From Deltaproteobacteria bacterium (GTDB taxonomy: Bacteria; Desulfobacterota; Desulfomonilia; Desulfomonilales; Desulfomonilaceae): a stretch of DNA of 64,000 nucleotides. A program made the position numbers and the translations under genes. Below the pieces are notes generated by a model. It was not told the origin of the DNA. It saw nothing but the letters and a program-made list of their open reading frames with translations, and ran no database searches. This document shows positions 9,213 to 18,911 of this stretch, in pieces. The DNA is taken from positions 62,001 through 126,000 of the forward strand of contig JAMCYH010000130.1 of NCBI GenBank assembly GCA_023474025.1, given 5' to 3'. Position 1 is the first letter of the stretch. Each line of letters starts with the position of its first letter.

Positions 9213-10085
9213 ATGTGGGAAGTTGCGTTAATTTACGGCTTTATCAACAGTGTAATACTCGCCCTGACCGCTCTTGGATTCAGTCTCACCTTTGGTATCA
9301 GCGGCGTCTCTAATTTCGCTTACGGCGCCATGTACATCTTTGCAGGATTTGTAGCCTGGTTATTATTAAACAAACTTTCGCTCCCTTTTTTTGTTTCTGC
9401 TTTGGTAGCCGTCTTCTTGACAGCTCTTCTTGGAGCGGCAATGTACCGCTTCGTCTTGCTGCGGGTGCGTGGCCTGGTCATTTCAGAAGTTATCGCCACT
9501 TTCGGTGTTGGTCTGATAATTCTGGAACTGTTTAGATATCTTGGTTTCACTGGTTTCGAATACACTCTTCCTGTTTTCAGTGATGGGAGTCTATTGATCG
9601 GCCATACTTACGTAGATTACCAGCGATTATGGATAGTAGCCGTAGGAATAGTTTTAGCTGTCACTCTGTATGTGTTTACTCATCACACCAAACTAGGACT
9701 TGCCTTTAGGGGGATAGCCCAGGACGAACATACGGCTCTTTCCCTCGGAATCAATTCTGATCGTGTCGCAGGATTGAGTGTCGCATTCGGGTCCGGCCTG
9801 GTAGCTGTGGCTGCTATTTTGATTCTGCCTCGTGGAACGATATCTGTAAATGATGGCTATGACGTCCTGATAAACGCCATGGCGGTTTGTATAATTGGCG
9901 GTTTGGGCAGCTCTGTCGGGGTAGTGTTGGCTTCATTTCTTATAGGATACGCCCAGATTATGACTGAAATACTATCAGGCCCTCATTGGAAAATGATCAT
10001 ATCGCTAATTGCTATCCTCATTATCCTCATGGTCAAGCCTTCAGGACTCCTCGGCAAACAGAAAGAACTCGAAGAAAGAATGTGA
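9213..10085 (+). CDS. Branched-chain-type ABC transporter permease (LivH family)
   Basis: About 290 residues from the ATG at 9213 (AGGA at 9201-9204), which gives the usual LivH start MWEVALIYGFINSVILAL. An in-frame GTG at 9147 would add 22 residues but lacks a good site and falls on a hairpin. The protein is almost entirely hydrophobic, with about eight transmembrane segments, and has the family pattern GFSLTFGISGVSNFAYG near the N-terminus and GLGSSVGVVLASFLIG near the end. Inner-membrane half of the translocation pore, paired with the LivM-type permease encoded next. Confidence 0.92.
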   Translation: MWEVALIYGFINSVILALTALGFSLTFGISGVSNFAYGAMYIFAGFVAWLLLNKLSLPFFVSALVAVFLTALLGAAMYRFVLLRVRGLVISEVIATFGVGLIILELFRYLGFTGFEYTLPVFSDGSLLIGHTYVDYQRLWIVAVGIVLAVTLYVFTHHTKLGLAFRGIAQDEHTALSLGINSDRVAGLSVAFGSGLVAVAAILILPRGTISVNDGYDVLINAMAVCIIGGLGSSVGVVLASFLIGYAQIMTEILSGPHWKMIISLIAILIILMVKPSGLLGKQKELEERM

Positions 10086-10134
10086 CTAAGCGCAATGCTG
10101 ATTAAACCCCGTTCGTTTGGCATGTGACATCTAT

Positions 10135-11142
10135 ATGAAACAGAGACGAAAGGAAAGAATAGATAGAGGAATAAAGGCGAGATCCGATGATGTCTTCTCT
10201 CTAAACTCATATCGGGAAATGCTTTACGTCGCCCTTCCGCCTCTAACACCTGTTCTTCTTTTAATAATTCTACCTTTAGCGCTACCTTCGTATTGGCAGA
10301 AGGTACTTATCTCAACGTGTGCCTTTGCCCTTCTTGCTATGAGTTGGGACTTTCTCGTCGGTGTGGGTATGGTATCGTTAGGCCAAGCCCTGTTTTTTGG
10401 AGTTGGGGCGTACATCGCCGGTATTTCTAACAAAATCCTGGGATTACCCATATGGATTGACATTCCTGTCGCAACTATACTTGGTGGCGCCGTCAGCGCA
10501 TTACTTTTGGCGCCAGTCCTGCGATTACGTGGTGTTTATTTTTCGATGGTGACCCTTGTGTTCCCCTTAATGTTGGAACGAATTGTGGAAGCTAGTGGTG
10601 TGTTTGGAGGAACGGAAGGAATATCCGGAATAACGCCATTCCCAAACTCATTCATTGAGTCATATGTCATTGTTTTTGTGACTTTATTTGCTCTTTTTGG
10701 TTTTAGACGTCTGGTGACGACTGATTACGGTCTCGTTCTCAAAGCTATTAAAGACAATGATATGGCGGTCATGGGCGTGGGAATAAATGTTTACTGGATG
10801 AAAGCCCAGGCCCTTTTTATCTCGGGATGCGTTGGGGCGTTCGCTGGAGCTTTTATAACCCATGTTTACGGGTTTGTAGGCATGCCATCATTTGCGTTGG
10901 ATTACTCGATATTGCCTCTCTCGTCGGCAGTTGTAGGTGGTATGGGGACTTTTGCCGGTTCATTTCTGGGAGCTTTCATTCTCGTTCCTCTGTCTGAAGC
11001 GCTTCGAGGCATAGGTGGTTTGCGCATAGTATTGTACTCGTTTTTCCTGGTATTTTTTATAGTGGCCCTACCGGAAGGTATTTTTCACTATGTCCAGAGA
11101 AAATATCAGCAATTTGAAAGATGGGTTGAAGTAGACAAGTGA
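10135..11142 (+). CDS. Branched-chain-type ABC transporter permease (LivM family)
   Basis: About 335 residues from the ATG at 10135; the open frame can also start at a TTG at 10117 and no ribosome-binding site clearly decides. A charged ~30-residue N-terminus precedes about ten transmembrane segments. Diagnostic LivM sequence: MVSLGQALFFGVGAYIAG, LRLRGVYFSMVTL and the cytoplasmic EAA-like loop KAIKDNDMAVMGVGIN. Second half of the translocation pore, working with the LivH-type protein. Its stop overlaps the GTG start of the following ATPase gene (GTGA), so translation is probably coupled. Confidence 0.9.
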   Translation: MKQRRKERIDRGIKARSDDVFSLNSYREMLYVALPPLTPVLLLIILPLALPSYWQKVLISTCAFALLAMSWDFLVGVGMVSLGQALFFGVGAYIAGISNKILGLPIWIDIPVATILGGAVSALLLAPVLRLRGVYFSMVTLVFPLMLERIVEASGVFGGTEGISGITPFPNSFIESYVIVFVTLFALFGFRRLVTTDYGLVLKAIKDNDMAVMGVGINVYWMKAQALFISGCVGAFAGAFITHVYGFVGMPSFALDYSILPLSSAVVGGMGTFAGSFLGAFILVPLSEALRGIGGLRIVLYSFFLVFFIVALPEGIFHYVQRKYQQFERWVEVDK

Positions 11143-11903
11143 TAGATCAAAAACAAAAAACAAATTTAATCTTACGGGCACGTGATTTGAATAAGAATTT
11201 TGGTGGTGTCAAGGCGGTCGTAAGCGTAAGTTTTGATCTTCATGAAGGAGAACTTCTCGGGGTAATTGGCCCAAATGGATCAGGGAAAACTACCCTTGTT
11301 AACCTAATAACAGGTTTTATAAAGCCGGATAGCGGCAAAATTGAATATAGGGGCCGAGACATTACCGGCTGGCCACCATACCGTATAGCCAGGATCGGTA
11401 TCGCAAGAACATTTCAGATGATTCGACCATTCGCCGAATTACCCTCGTTCAAAAACCTTATAATCCCTCTCTATTCTCCGAGAGTCAGGGCACTTTCAGG
11501 AGGGAAATACGGTGACCTGGACGCAGTGGCCAAAGATTATCTCGAGGATGTAGGGTTCGAACGAGAATCCTCAGTAACTTACAAACCTGCCGGTAGCCTG
11601 CCGCATGGGTACTTGAAACGATTGGAACTCGCAAAATGCCTGGCCCTGCGTGCTGATCTCATAATTCTGGATGAGTTGTTTTCCGGTCTTAGCATTGCTG
11701 AATTGGCAAGTATTATCCCGATAATCGAAAAACTCGTTTCAGAGGGGAAATCAGTGATCATGATCGAGCACCGCTTGCGAGAACTATTCAGGATTGCAGA
11801 CCGGATAGTTGTCCTTAATTATGGTAGTGTAATAGCTGATGGTGTACCTTCTGAAGTTATGGAAAAGCCTGAAGTCAGAATGGCATATCTGGGATCAGAA
11901 TAG
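11139..11903 (+). CDS. LIV-type ABC transporter ATP-binding protein (LivG family)
   Basis: 254 residues, GTG start overlapping the stop of the permease gene by four bases. Walker A is GPNGSGKTT at residues 44-52; Walker B is LIILDELFSGLS. The ABC signature is unusual: where LivG proteins normally have LSGGQ..., this one reads SLPHGYLKRLELAK. The LivG-type insertion GWPPYRIARIGIARTFQ is present. Peripheral inner-membrane ATPase that pairs with the LivF-type protein encoded immediately downstream. The altered signature does not look disabling but is worth noting. Confidence 0.92.
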   Translation: MIDQKQKTNLILRARDLNKNFGGVKAVVSVSFDLHEGELLGVIGPNGSGKTTLVNLITGFIKPDSGKIEYRGRDITGWPPYRIARIGIARTFQMIRPFAELPSFKNLIIPLYSPRVRALSGGKYGDLDAVAKDYLEDVGFERESSVTYKPAGSLPHGYLKRLELAKCLALRADLIILDELFSGLSIAELASIIPIIEKLVSEGKSVIMIEHRLRELFRIADRIVVLNYGSVIADGVPSEVMEKPEVRMAYLGSE

Positions 11904-12650
11904 ATGCTCGAAATTTCCAATCTCATGGTTTTTTATGAAAACGCCCTTGCTCTGAATGACTTCAGCATGTCACTGGAGGCTGGTGGCATTACTGCAGTTA
12001 TAGGCTCTAACAGTGCGGGTAAGACGACACTGATGAATACTCTTTCGGGATTAATCATTGACACAAAAATAAAGGAGCAACGTAAAGGTGGCGAAAGGAT
12101 AACCATTTACGGGAAGATTGTCTTCAATGGTGAAGACATAACCGACCTGTATCCGAGTGAACGGGTAAAAAGGGGTATGGTCTTATGCCGGGAACGTCAC
12201 CCTATATTTCCTGAATCCGACCTGCTCGAAAATCTTCGGATAGCCGGTTACTTGCGAAAGAAATCAGAAGTCATCGAAATGATTGATTATGTGTTTCATC
12301 TTTTCCCGACCCTAGTCAGACTCAGGAGCCGTAAAGCCGGTTTCTTAAGTGGCGGTGAACAGCAGATGCTAACAATAGGGATGGCTCTTGTAGTGAAGCC
12401 TATCCTTTTGCTTCTGGATGAACCGCTTCTCGGTTTGAGTCCTATGATGCAGACGACTTTGGTGGACGCGATAAAAAAAATCAGGGAACAAACCGGCCTG
12501 ACCATAGTTATCACCGAACAATTCGCTAGGCCTATACTGCCCATAATCGATTACGGATACATAATTGAAAACGGAATGTTGACACTCAATGGTACGGGCA
12601 TCGAACTGATGGAGAATCCAGAGGTTAGGGCAGCCTACTTTGGAGTCTAG
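11904..12650 (+). CDS. LIV-type ABC transporter ATP-binding protein (LivF family)
   Basis: 248 residues; the ATG follows the stop of the preceding ATPase without a single spacer base, implying translational coupling. Walker A GSNSAGKTT at residues 34-42, signature LSGGEQQMLTIGMAL, Walker B LLLLDEPLLGLSP, and the LivF-like stretch RHPIFPESDLLENLRI. There is a small insertion after the Walker A region (a charged stretch around residues 55-68) compared with the usual ~235 residues. Forms the nucleotide-binding heterodimer with the LivG-type protein. Confidence 0.92.
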   Translation: MLEISNLMVFYENALALNDFSMSLEAGGITAVIGSNSAGKTTLMNTLSGLIIDTKIKEQRKGGERITIYGKIVFNGEDITDLYPSERVKRGMVLCRERHPIFPESDLLENLRIAGYLRKKSEVIEMIDYVFHLFPTLVRLRSRKAGFLSGGEQQMLTIGMALVVKPILLLLDEPLLGLSPMMQTTLVDAIKKIREQTGLTIVITEQFARPILPIIDYGYIIENGMLTLNGTGIELMENPEVRAAYFGV

Positions 12651-12683
12651 TATGGGATTACTTATTCCGAAAGTTTTTGAAAA

Positions 12684-14321
12684 ATGTCTCCTTTAAAGTA
12701 TCAGACCATTTTTGAGGGTTTTTCCAGTATGGCGGAACTGTATCCGAAGAAAGTGGCGGTACATTTTCTTGGCTCCTCTTATACTTACAGAGAAGTCCTG
12801 ACACTTTCGGAAAAATTCGCTTCTGGCCTTAATGAAATGGGAATGCGGAAAGGAGACCGCATTCTGATGTATTTACCTAATTCAATTCAGTTCATCGTTG
12901 GTTGGTTGGGGATTGAAAGACTCGGAGCCGTGCCTGTCCCGATCAGTCCCATATACACGGCGTTTGACCTAAAATACATGGCCAATGACACTGGGGCCAA
13001 ACTGGTAATATGTTCTGATCGCAACTACGGGTACGTAAAGCAGGCCCTTCCTGACACTCAACTTGAGCAAGTGATATGTACCAGTCTTATAGAGTTGTTG
13101 CCTTGGTGGAAGAAAGTCTTTGATTTTTTTGCTGACAAAGCTCCCAAAGGCAAGGTTGAAAAAGGCCCTCGGGTAAAGTCCATGAAAGATGTGATTAACC
13201 TGGGAGTAAATCCAGCGCCTAAACCTGATTTATCTCATCATGATGTTGCGCAAATCATGTATACGGGAGGAACCACAAAACATCCTAAAGGTGTTCCAAT
13301 GACCCATGGTTTGTTTCTTGTCTCTTCAGAAGAACAACTCGATGTCCGGAACGCGCTCTTTCCCAAGCACGAGGATGTTATCCTTGCCGGTTCCCCATTG
13401 TTTCACATAGCGGGCCAAACATGCTCCCTGGCTACGATAATTGTTGGAGGGGGCTCGATGATCGTGTTTCCAAAGGTGAATCTGGATGCTTTTTTTGATT
13501 CCATTGAAAAATTGAAAGCCAAAAGTCTTGTCGGGGTTCCGGCGTTTTATCGAATGATTCTGGAACATGATCGTGTAGACCAGTATGATATTTCATCGTT
13601 AAGTTATTGTTTTTCTGCGGCAGATGTGTTGCCCCAGGATGTTGCGAGACGATGGACAGACAGATTCAATCTGCCAATTTATCAGGGTTATGGAGCCACT
13701 GAAACGTGTGGTGGAGTAATAATGTGTCCTACAGATCGGGAAAGTCCTCCGATGTCTATGGGGCTGAAAGTTCCCAGTAAAGAGATCCGTGTGACTGATC
13801 CGGATGGAACGGATACGGTCCAAACCGGGCAACCCGGAGAATTGCTGGTTCACTCTGAATTAATGGTTTCAGCCTATCTTAACAAACCCGAAGAGACAGC
13901 GAAATCATTCGTGCAGATAGACGAAAAACTCTGGTACCGCACTGGAGATATAGTCAGACAGGATCAGAACGGTTTTGTATATTTCGTCGATCGAACAGTG
14001 GACGCCATAAAGCACAAAGGCTACCGTGTGTCCGCGTCTGAAGTTGAGGCGGTCCTTCAGGAACATCCTGCTGTAATCGAATCATGTGTTGTAGGCATCC
14101 CGGACAAAAAAGTCGGTGAACGAATCAAGGCTTTTGTTGTGCTCAAAAAGGATGTTAAAGGTGTCACTGGTTATGAATTGACCAAATTCTGCCGCGACCG
14201 ACTCGCGGCCTACAAGATCCCTCAATATATAGAATTTCGGGACATGCTTCCAAAATCAAAAGTTGGCAAGTTACTACGGAAAGAAATCAGGAGCGAAGAG
14301 CGAAAGCGTCTGGAAACCTAG
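12684..14321 (+). CDS. AMP-forming acyl-CoA synthetase / ligase
   Basis: 545 residues, 33 bases after the last transporter gene. ANL-superfamily motifs: P-loop IMYTGGTTKHPKGV at about residue 194, YGATETCGG (A5) near 340, YRTGD (A7) and the C-terminal lysine context KSKVGKLLRKE (A10). It activates a carboxylic acid to its CoA thioester through an acyl-adenylate. Placement at the end of a LIV-type transporter operon suggests that the imported solute is the substrate, as in aromatic-acid clusters where transporter and CoA ligase are joined (known pattern; application here is inference). Chain length or aromatic specificity cannot be read. No clear ribosome-binding site precedes the ATG. Confidence 0.88.
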   Translation: MSPLKYQTIFEGFSSMAELYPKKVAVHFLGSSYTYREVLTLSEKFASGLNEMGMRKGDRILMYLPNSIQFIVGWLGIERLGAVPVPISPIYTAFDLKYMANDTGAKLVICSDRNYGYVKQALPDTQLEQVICTSLIELLPWWKKVFDFFADKAPKGKVEKGPRVKSMKDVINLGVNPAPKPDLSHHDVAQIMYTGGTTKHPKGVPMTHGLFLVSSEEQLDVRNALFPKHEDVILAGSPLFHIAGQTCSLATIIVGGGSMIVFPKVNLDAFFDSIEKLKAKSLVGVPAFYRMILEHDRVDQYDISSLSYCFSAADVLPQDVARRWTDRFNLPIYQGYGATETCGGVIMCPTDRESPPMSMGLKVPSKEIRVTDPDGTDTVQTGQPGELLVHSELMVSAYLNKPEETAKSFVQIDEKLWYRTGDIVRQDQNGFVYFVDRTVDAIKHKGYRVSASEVEAVLQEHPAVIESCVVGIPDKKVGERIKAFVVLKKDVKGVTGYELTKFCRDRLAAYKIPQYIEFRDMLPKSKVGKLLRKEIRSEERKRLET

Positions 14322-14666
14322 CCCCAGCCGTGTTTAAGAGTTCAGCCGCAATACGTGCCTGTAAAATGAGCCATGATGCCTGTCTTACAATGTAAACGGT
14401 GATCCCGCCTCAAAGTCTCCACAAGCCCACCTTGAACTTTTCCCTGAATTGAAATCCCGGACACGAGACACGACCTCCCATGGACAATGGAACTACAACC
14501 ATGAGTTCAAAGAGCGCTAAACGTTTCATAAGTAATTTGTGACAGACCCTAATCAACTGCAATATAGCGAAAAAGTATTGATCGAATCACCCGTGTGAAC
14601 GAGGTTTGTCAGGCCTCGAAATATGACATTCTTTTTGGCAATTGCTATAGGTCATGCCATAAGTCT
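14322..14666. other. Intergenic region between convergent genes, nothing recognised
   Basis: 345 bases between the end of the acyl-CoA ligase gene (plus strand) and the end of the aminotransferase gene (minus strand). No convincing open frame and no GC-rich stem with a T-tract was found; termination from either side is not explained by what I can see. Confidence 0.5.
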
Positions 14667-15872
14667 TCAGTCCTTCGGAATTGTGGCAGAAAGATAAGAC
14701 ACGGCTTCCTGCGCACCGCCTTTCTGATACGGAACGCCTGCAAGCTCAAAACCCATTTCAACGCCTGCCAGTGTCCCTACCAGAGTAAGGTCGTTTAAGT
14801 CTCCGAGATGGCCTATACGGAACACCCAGCCAGATAGTTTGTTAAGGCCTGTGCCCAGTGACATGTTGAAATTACGGAGGATGATCCTGCGTAATTTATC
14901 AGCGTCATAGTATTGGCCGGTGTTGTCCTTTGGCATTACAACTGCAGTTAAAGAGTGGCTGTACTCGGCGGGGTTCTGACACATGAGTTGCATTCCCCAT
15001 GCCCACACCGCCCGGCGCGTCGCTTCCGCATGACGCTGATGGCGGTTGAACACATTTTCAAGGCCTTCCTCGAGCAGCATGTCGCAGGATTCCGCTAAGC
15101 CGTAAAGCAGATTAGTAGGCGGCGTATAGGGCCAGAACCCATTCTTGTTGGCTTCAAGAATTTCGTCCCAGGACCAGAAAGATCTTTGTAAATTTGCATA
15201 TTTGGACGTGGCAATGGCCTTTTCGGAAATCGCGTTCAACGCGATTCCAGGAGGAAGCATCAAACCCTTCTGGGAACAGCCGACGCTGACATCAACCCCC
15301 CATTCATCATGGCGGTAATCGATGGATGCTAATGATGAGATTGTGTCCACAAACAATAACGCCGGATGCCTAGATTTGTCGATTGCACGACGTACCTCAA
15401 GTATATTGGACGTCACGCCAGTAGAGGTTTCATTATGAACAACACATACGGCCTTGATGCTATGGGCCTTATCTTCAGTTAGCCGAGCCTCGATCTTGGC
15501 CGAGTCGATTCCCCGATGCCAATCATCTCCGATAAACTCCACATTCAGAGACAACTTTTCGGCCATCTTTTTCCATAAGGTAGCAAAATGTCCGGTTTCA
15601 TACATTAGAACACGGTCCCCACGTGAAAGCGTGTTCACTAAAGCGGCTTCCCACGCGCCTGTGCCGGAAGCGGGGTAGATAATGACTGGACACTGCGTTT
15701 GAAATATTTGCTTTATGTTCGACAGCACCTTTTTGCTTAACTTCTGGAATTCGGGGCTGCGATGATCTATCGTGGGATGATCCATGGCCCTAAGAACACG
15801 ATCAGGTACGTTGGTAGGGCCAGGAATTTGCAAAAAGTGCCTTCCCGATGGGTGTGAATTGTGAATAGGCAT
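14667..15872 (-). CDS. Serine-glyoxylate-type aminotransferase (class V, PLP)
   Basis: 401 residues with GGGAGG just before the ATG. Fold-type I class-V aminotransferase: opening FLQIPGPTNVPDRVLRAM, the substrate-loop segment YPASGTGAWEAAL, VVHNETSTGV, the cofactor-aspartate in LLFVDTISSLAS, and the PLP lysine at residue 202 in CSQKGLMLPPG. These are features of alanine/serine-glyoxylate aminotransferases (SgaA/AGXT-like), which transfer an amino group from serine or alanine to glyoxylate. The length is typical. It stands alone on the minus strand with ~575 bases of non-coding DNA upstream. Exact donor preference is uncertain. Confidence 0.85.
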   Translation of the reverse strand: MPIHNSHPSGRHFLQIPGPTNVPDRVLRAMDHPTIDHRSPEFQKLSKKVLSNIKQIFQTQCPVIIYPASGTGAWEAALVNTLSRGDRVLMYETGHFATLWKKMAEKLSLNVEFIGDDWHRGIDSAKIEARLTEDKAHSIKAVCVVHNETSTGVTSNILEVRRAIDKSRHPALLFVDTISSLASIDYRHDEWGVDVSVGCSQKGLMLPPGIALNAISEKAIATSKYANLQRSFWSWDEILEANKNGFWPYTPPTNLLYGLAESCDMLLEEGLENVFNRHQRHAEATRRAVWAWGMQLMCQNPAEYSHSLTAVVMPKDNTGQYYDADKLRRIILRNFNMSLGTGLNKLSGWVFRIGHLGDLNDLTLVGTLAGVEMGFELAGVPYQKGGAQEAVSYLSATIPKD

Positions 15873-16447
15873 GGGGCCTCCCGGTTAAAAGTGAAAACGA
15901 GCGGTTTGTTCGTTCAAGACATGGGAATCGTTACTAAATTACGCCGCTGGACAGACAGGCCGCTTGACAAGACATGTTTATTTCAGGATAAACCTTTGTA
16001 AATCAAGGACCACTTTACCAACTCTTTCAGGACACTACGGCATTACATCCTGGAGCTTTGGCTTAAGGACTCAGCCCTAGTCTCCATTCAAACAGTAATT
16101 GCGCCATGGCGTCAACGCAAATTTCGGCTATATAAGGCACAGGCGTATGAAGTGTCAAGAGGAATGGAGGTTGGGTTCCAGGGCCATGTCGATTGTGTCG
16201 ATGGAGGGATTTCCTGGCGCACTCTTTTGGGGAAAACAAGAAGCGATAGAGGCGCTGACATGAAGGGCTTATCTACAATATCTTTTGGGTCTCCCGCAAG
16301 ATCTCTTTATAACATCTCCAGACTGAGGCGGAGCGTCTTCGATTTCGGAGAAATAGCCATGGCAACGTATGGAAAACACAGGCTTACAAGACCATCAGAT
16401 CCGCAATTTTGAAACCTGTTGTCATAAACATTACGAAAGGAAAATGT
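15873..16447. other. Intergenic region between divergent genes, presumed promoters
   Basis: 575 bases between the aminotransferase (minus) and the ADP-forming synthetase (plus). It must hold promoters for both. A short palindrome CGCCATGGCG lies near 16103. An 86-codon open frame at 16152-16412 has no ribosome-binding site and unconvincing composition, so I do not call it a gene. Confidence 0.45.
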
Positions 16448-18589
16448 ATGAGTGAACTCGACGCCATATTTTCTCCCCAATCCGTAGCGGTTGTGGGCGC
16501 TTCCACTACCCCCGGCAAAGTGGGCCACGACATTTTCGTGAACATTCTTCAAGGAGATTATCAAGGGACCCTGTATCCAGTAAATCCTAGAGCCAGGTAC
16601 ATAAGATCTGTAAAGGCATATCCTTCTATTTCCGAATTACCTGAACCTGTCGATTTGGCCATCATTGTCCTACCGCCTAAAGCGGCCCTTGGCGCGGTGG
16701 GAGAAGCCGCGGAAAAGGGAATAAAAGGAATCGTGATAGTGTCCGCAGGGTTCCGGGAAGTTGGTGGGGATGGGCGTAGGATTGAAGATGAAATTGTAGC
16801 CAAGTGTCAGGAAGCCGGGATCCGTATGGTGGGGCCCAATTGTCTGGGAGTGATCAACCCGAATCCATCTGTTCGGCTCAATGCCAGCTTTTCTACCCAT
16901 ATGCCGGCGTTCGGTCATATCTCATTCATATCTCAGAGTGGAGCCCTCTGTACTGCGGTGCTTGATTTTGCGGCAGAACGCGATTTTGGCTTTTCGAAAT
17001 TCGTCTCAATCGGCAACAAGGCCGATGTCGATGAACAGGAACTCCTGCTTTTTCTCCATCAAGACACGGAAACCGACGTTATTATGGTCTATCTGGAAGA
17101 GATTAGTCATGGCCCGGAGTTCATAAAGACAGCAAAGCATATTACATCAGGGCATCGCCCCACCCCTATACTCGTTATAAAGTCGGGAAGAACCGCCGCT
17201 GGGCGGCGCGCCGCCGCTTCCCATACGGGGTCCCTAGCCGGGTCAGACGCTATCTACGACGCCATTTTCGAGCAAACTGGCATCATCAGAGCGGATTCAA
17301 TTGAGGATCTGTTTAACTATGCGGCCGCATTTTCATGTAAAAAGGTTCCCGCAGGAAATCGGGTGGGTATTGTCACCAATGCGGGTGGTCCGGGCATAGT
17401 TGCCACGGACATGACGGTATCATCCGGTCTGGAACTGGCTAAATTTGGCCCGAACACTATCGAAACTTTGGAGAGTCATCTACCTCCTACGGCTAATGTA
17501 CACAATCCAGTAGATGTTATCGGCGACGCGCCCGAAGACAGATATGAAAATGCGCTTTTGGCAGTTATCAAGGACGACGGAGTTGATGGAGCTATCGTAA
17601 TTCTCACCCCTCAGTCCATGACCAACGTCTTGGGCACGGCACAAGTTATAGCCCGGATCTCGATGAACACTTCAAAACCCATTCTCTGCTGCTTCATGGG
17701 AGTTATTGATGTCTCAGCAGGAGTAAATCACCTACAGGAACAGGGACTTCCTGTGTTTCGTTTTCCGGAGCATGCGGCGCAGGCGTTTGGAGCCCTCTAT
17801 CAGTATTCTCGCTGGGTGAATCGTCGTTTTCTCGATGAATTCAAGCTGATTCATGATAAGGACCGGGCTTCGGAAATTATAAAAAGTGTTCTGGATCAGG
17901 GTCGGCCCAGTATGGGCGCATCAGAAGGAGAACAGCTTCTTGAATGCTATGGGTTTAAAACACTTCCCTCCAAACTCGCCAAGACTAAAGAGGAGGCTGG
18001 CGAGTTTGCTGAATCCATCAAAGCGCCGGTAGCGCTAAAGATTGCCTCACCGCAAATACTCCACAAGTCTGATGTTGGTGGTGTTGCCCTGAATGTAAAT
18101 GACGGCAGGACAGCGATAGAAGAATTCGAGGCTATCACTCGACGAGCGCTCGAACATGTTCCCAATGCGATTATTGACGGAGTCCTGGTCCAGCAAATGG
18201 CGGCTCAAGAAGGGCAGGAAATTATTCTGGGTATGAACAGATACCCATTGTACGGGCCATTGCTCATGTTCGGACTTGGGGGTATTTTTGTGGAAGTTTT
18301 CCGGGACGTTGTTTTTCGCGTGGCGCCTATAGGGCGCAATGAAGCCCATGGAATGGTCAATGGCATCAAAGGCGCAAAAATACTTCAAGGGTATCGAGGC
18401 AAACCTGTCTTGGATGTTGAGACCCTTGAGCGTTCCCTTGTTAGTTTGTCAGCTATGGTAATGGATCATCCAGAGATTCATGAACTCGATATTAATCCAT
18501 TAATGGTTTATGAGAAGGGGAAGGGCGCCGTGGTTGCAGATTGCCGAATCATTTTGAAATCGCCTGAAGAGCAGCAAACTACTCTCTAG
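16448..18589 (+). CDS. ADP-forming acetyl-CoA/acyl-CoA synthetase, fused alpha-beta
   Basis: 713 residues from the ATG at 16448 (AAAGGA eight bases upstream), giving the family start MSELDAIFSPQSVAVVGAS. Domains: CoA-binding Rossmann domain (1-~130), succinyl-CoA-ligase-like flavodoxin domains (~150-450) with the phosphorylated histidine at residue 259 in AASHTGSLAGSD, and a C-terminal ATP-grasp domain (~490-710) starting GASEGEQLLECYGFKTLPSK. It interconverts acyl-CoA + ADP + Pi and acid + ATP, giving substrate-level ATP in anaerobes or activating acids at low cost. Single-gene operon as far as visible. Substrate (acetate or other acyl group) not determinable. Confidence 0.92.
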   Translation: MSELDAIFSPQSVAVVGASTTPGKVGHDIFVNILQGDYQGTLYPVNPRARYIRSVKAYPSISELPEPVDLAIIVLPPKAALGAVGEAAEKGIKGIVIVSAGFREVGGDGRRIEDEIVAKCQEAGIRMVGPNCLGVINPNPSVRLNASFSTHMPAFGHISFISQSGALCTAVLDFAAERDFGFSKFVSIGNKADVDEQELLLFLHQDTETDVIMVYLEEISHGPEFIKTAKHITSGHRPTPILVIKSGRTAAGRRAAASHTGSLAGSDAIYDAIFEQTGIIRADSIEDLFNYAAAFSCKKVPAGNRVGIVTNAGGPGIVATDMTVSSGLELAKFGPNTIETLESHLPPTANVHNPVDVIGDAPEDRYENALLAVIKDDGVDGAIVILTPQSMTNVLGTAQVIARISMNTSKPILCCFMGVIDVSAGVNHLQEQGLPVFRFPEHAAQAFGALYQYSRWVNRRFLDEFKLIHDKDRASEIIKSVLDQGRPSMGASEGEQLLECYGFKTLPSKLAKTKEEAGEFAESIKAPVALKIASPQILHKSDVGGVALNVNDGRTAIEEFEAITRRALEHVPNAIIDGVLVQQMAAQEGQEIILGMNRYPLYGPLLMFGLGGIFVEVFRDVVFRVAPIGRNEAHGMVNGIKGAKILQGYRGKPVLDVETLERSLVSLSAMVMDHPEIHELDINPLMVYEKGKGAVVADCRIILKSPEEQQTTL

Positions 18590-18730
18590 AATGGAGAGCG
18601 CATTTGCAGGACGACGGTGATATGTGGCTCCCGCATTGGCGGAAAGCCCGTTTACAGAGGCAGATTACCGCTACTTCCTGTACTCTACGCAATTCTGGGG
18701 TGTATTAGATGTAACGCACGGAGTAGAGTT

Positions 18731-18750
18731 CCTCTGGCGGTCTCCAGAGG
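18731..18750. other. Perfect inverted repeat in the gap 18590-18911
   Basis: CCTCTGG (18731-18737) and CCAGAGG (18744-18750) form a 7-bp stem with a six-base loop. It lies in 322 bases between the ADP-forming synthetase and the small membrane protein. No T-tract follows, so it is not a typical terminator. An 86-codon open frame across it (18624-18884) looks non-coding. The rest of the gap shows nothing I can name. Confidence 0.4.
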
Positions 18751-18911
18751 TCCCTGACTTGTTGACCAGGAGATGCCAGTTCTCATTATTCTCCGCGAAT
18801 GCCGCGCCTTGCGAAAAGATCAATTCCTGTTTCCCTCTGAACAGTTACGAATCTGAAACTACCTACCTGCATCTAAATTTATAAGAAAACAGATGAACCA
18901 GGAGGCAGACG

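Noticed and set aside
16152-16412. 86-codon frame before the ADP-forming synthetase
   Set aside because: No ribosome-binding site, mixed composition and overlap with the expected promoter region.
18624-18884. 86-codon frame upstream of the twin-CX3C gene
   Set aside because: No ribosome-binding site and unlikely composition; it also spans a hairpin.
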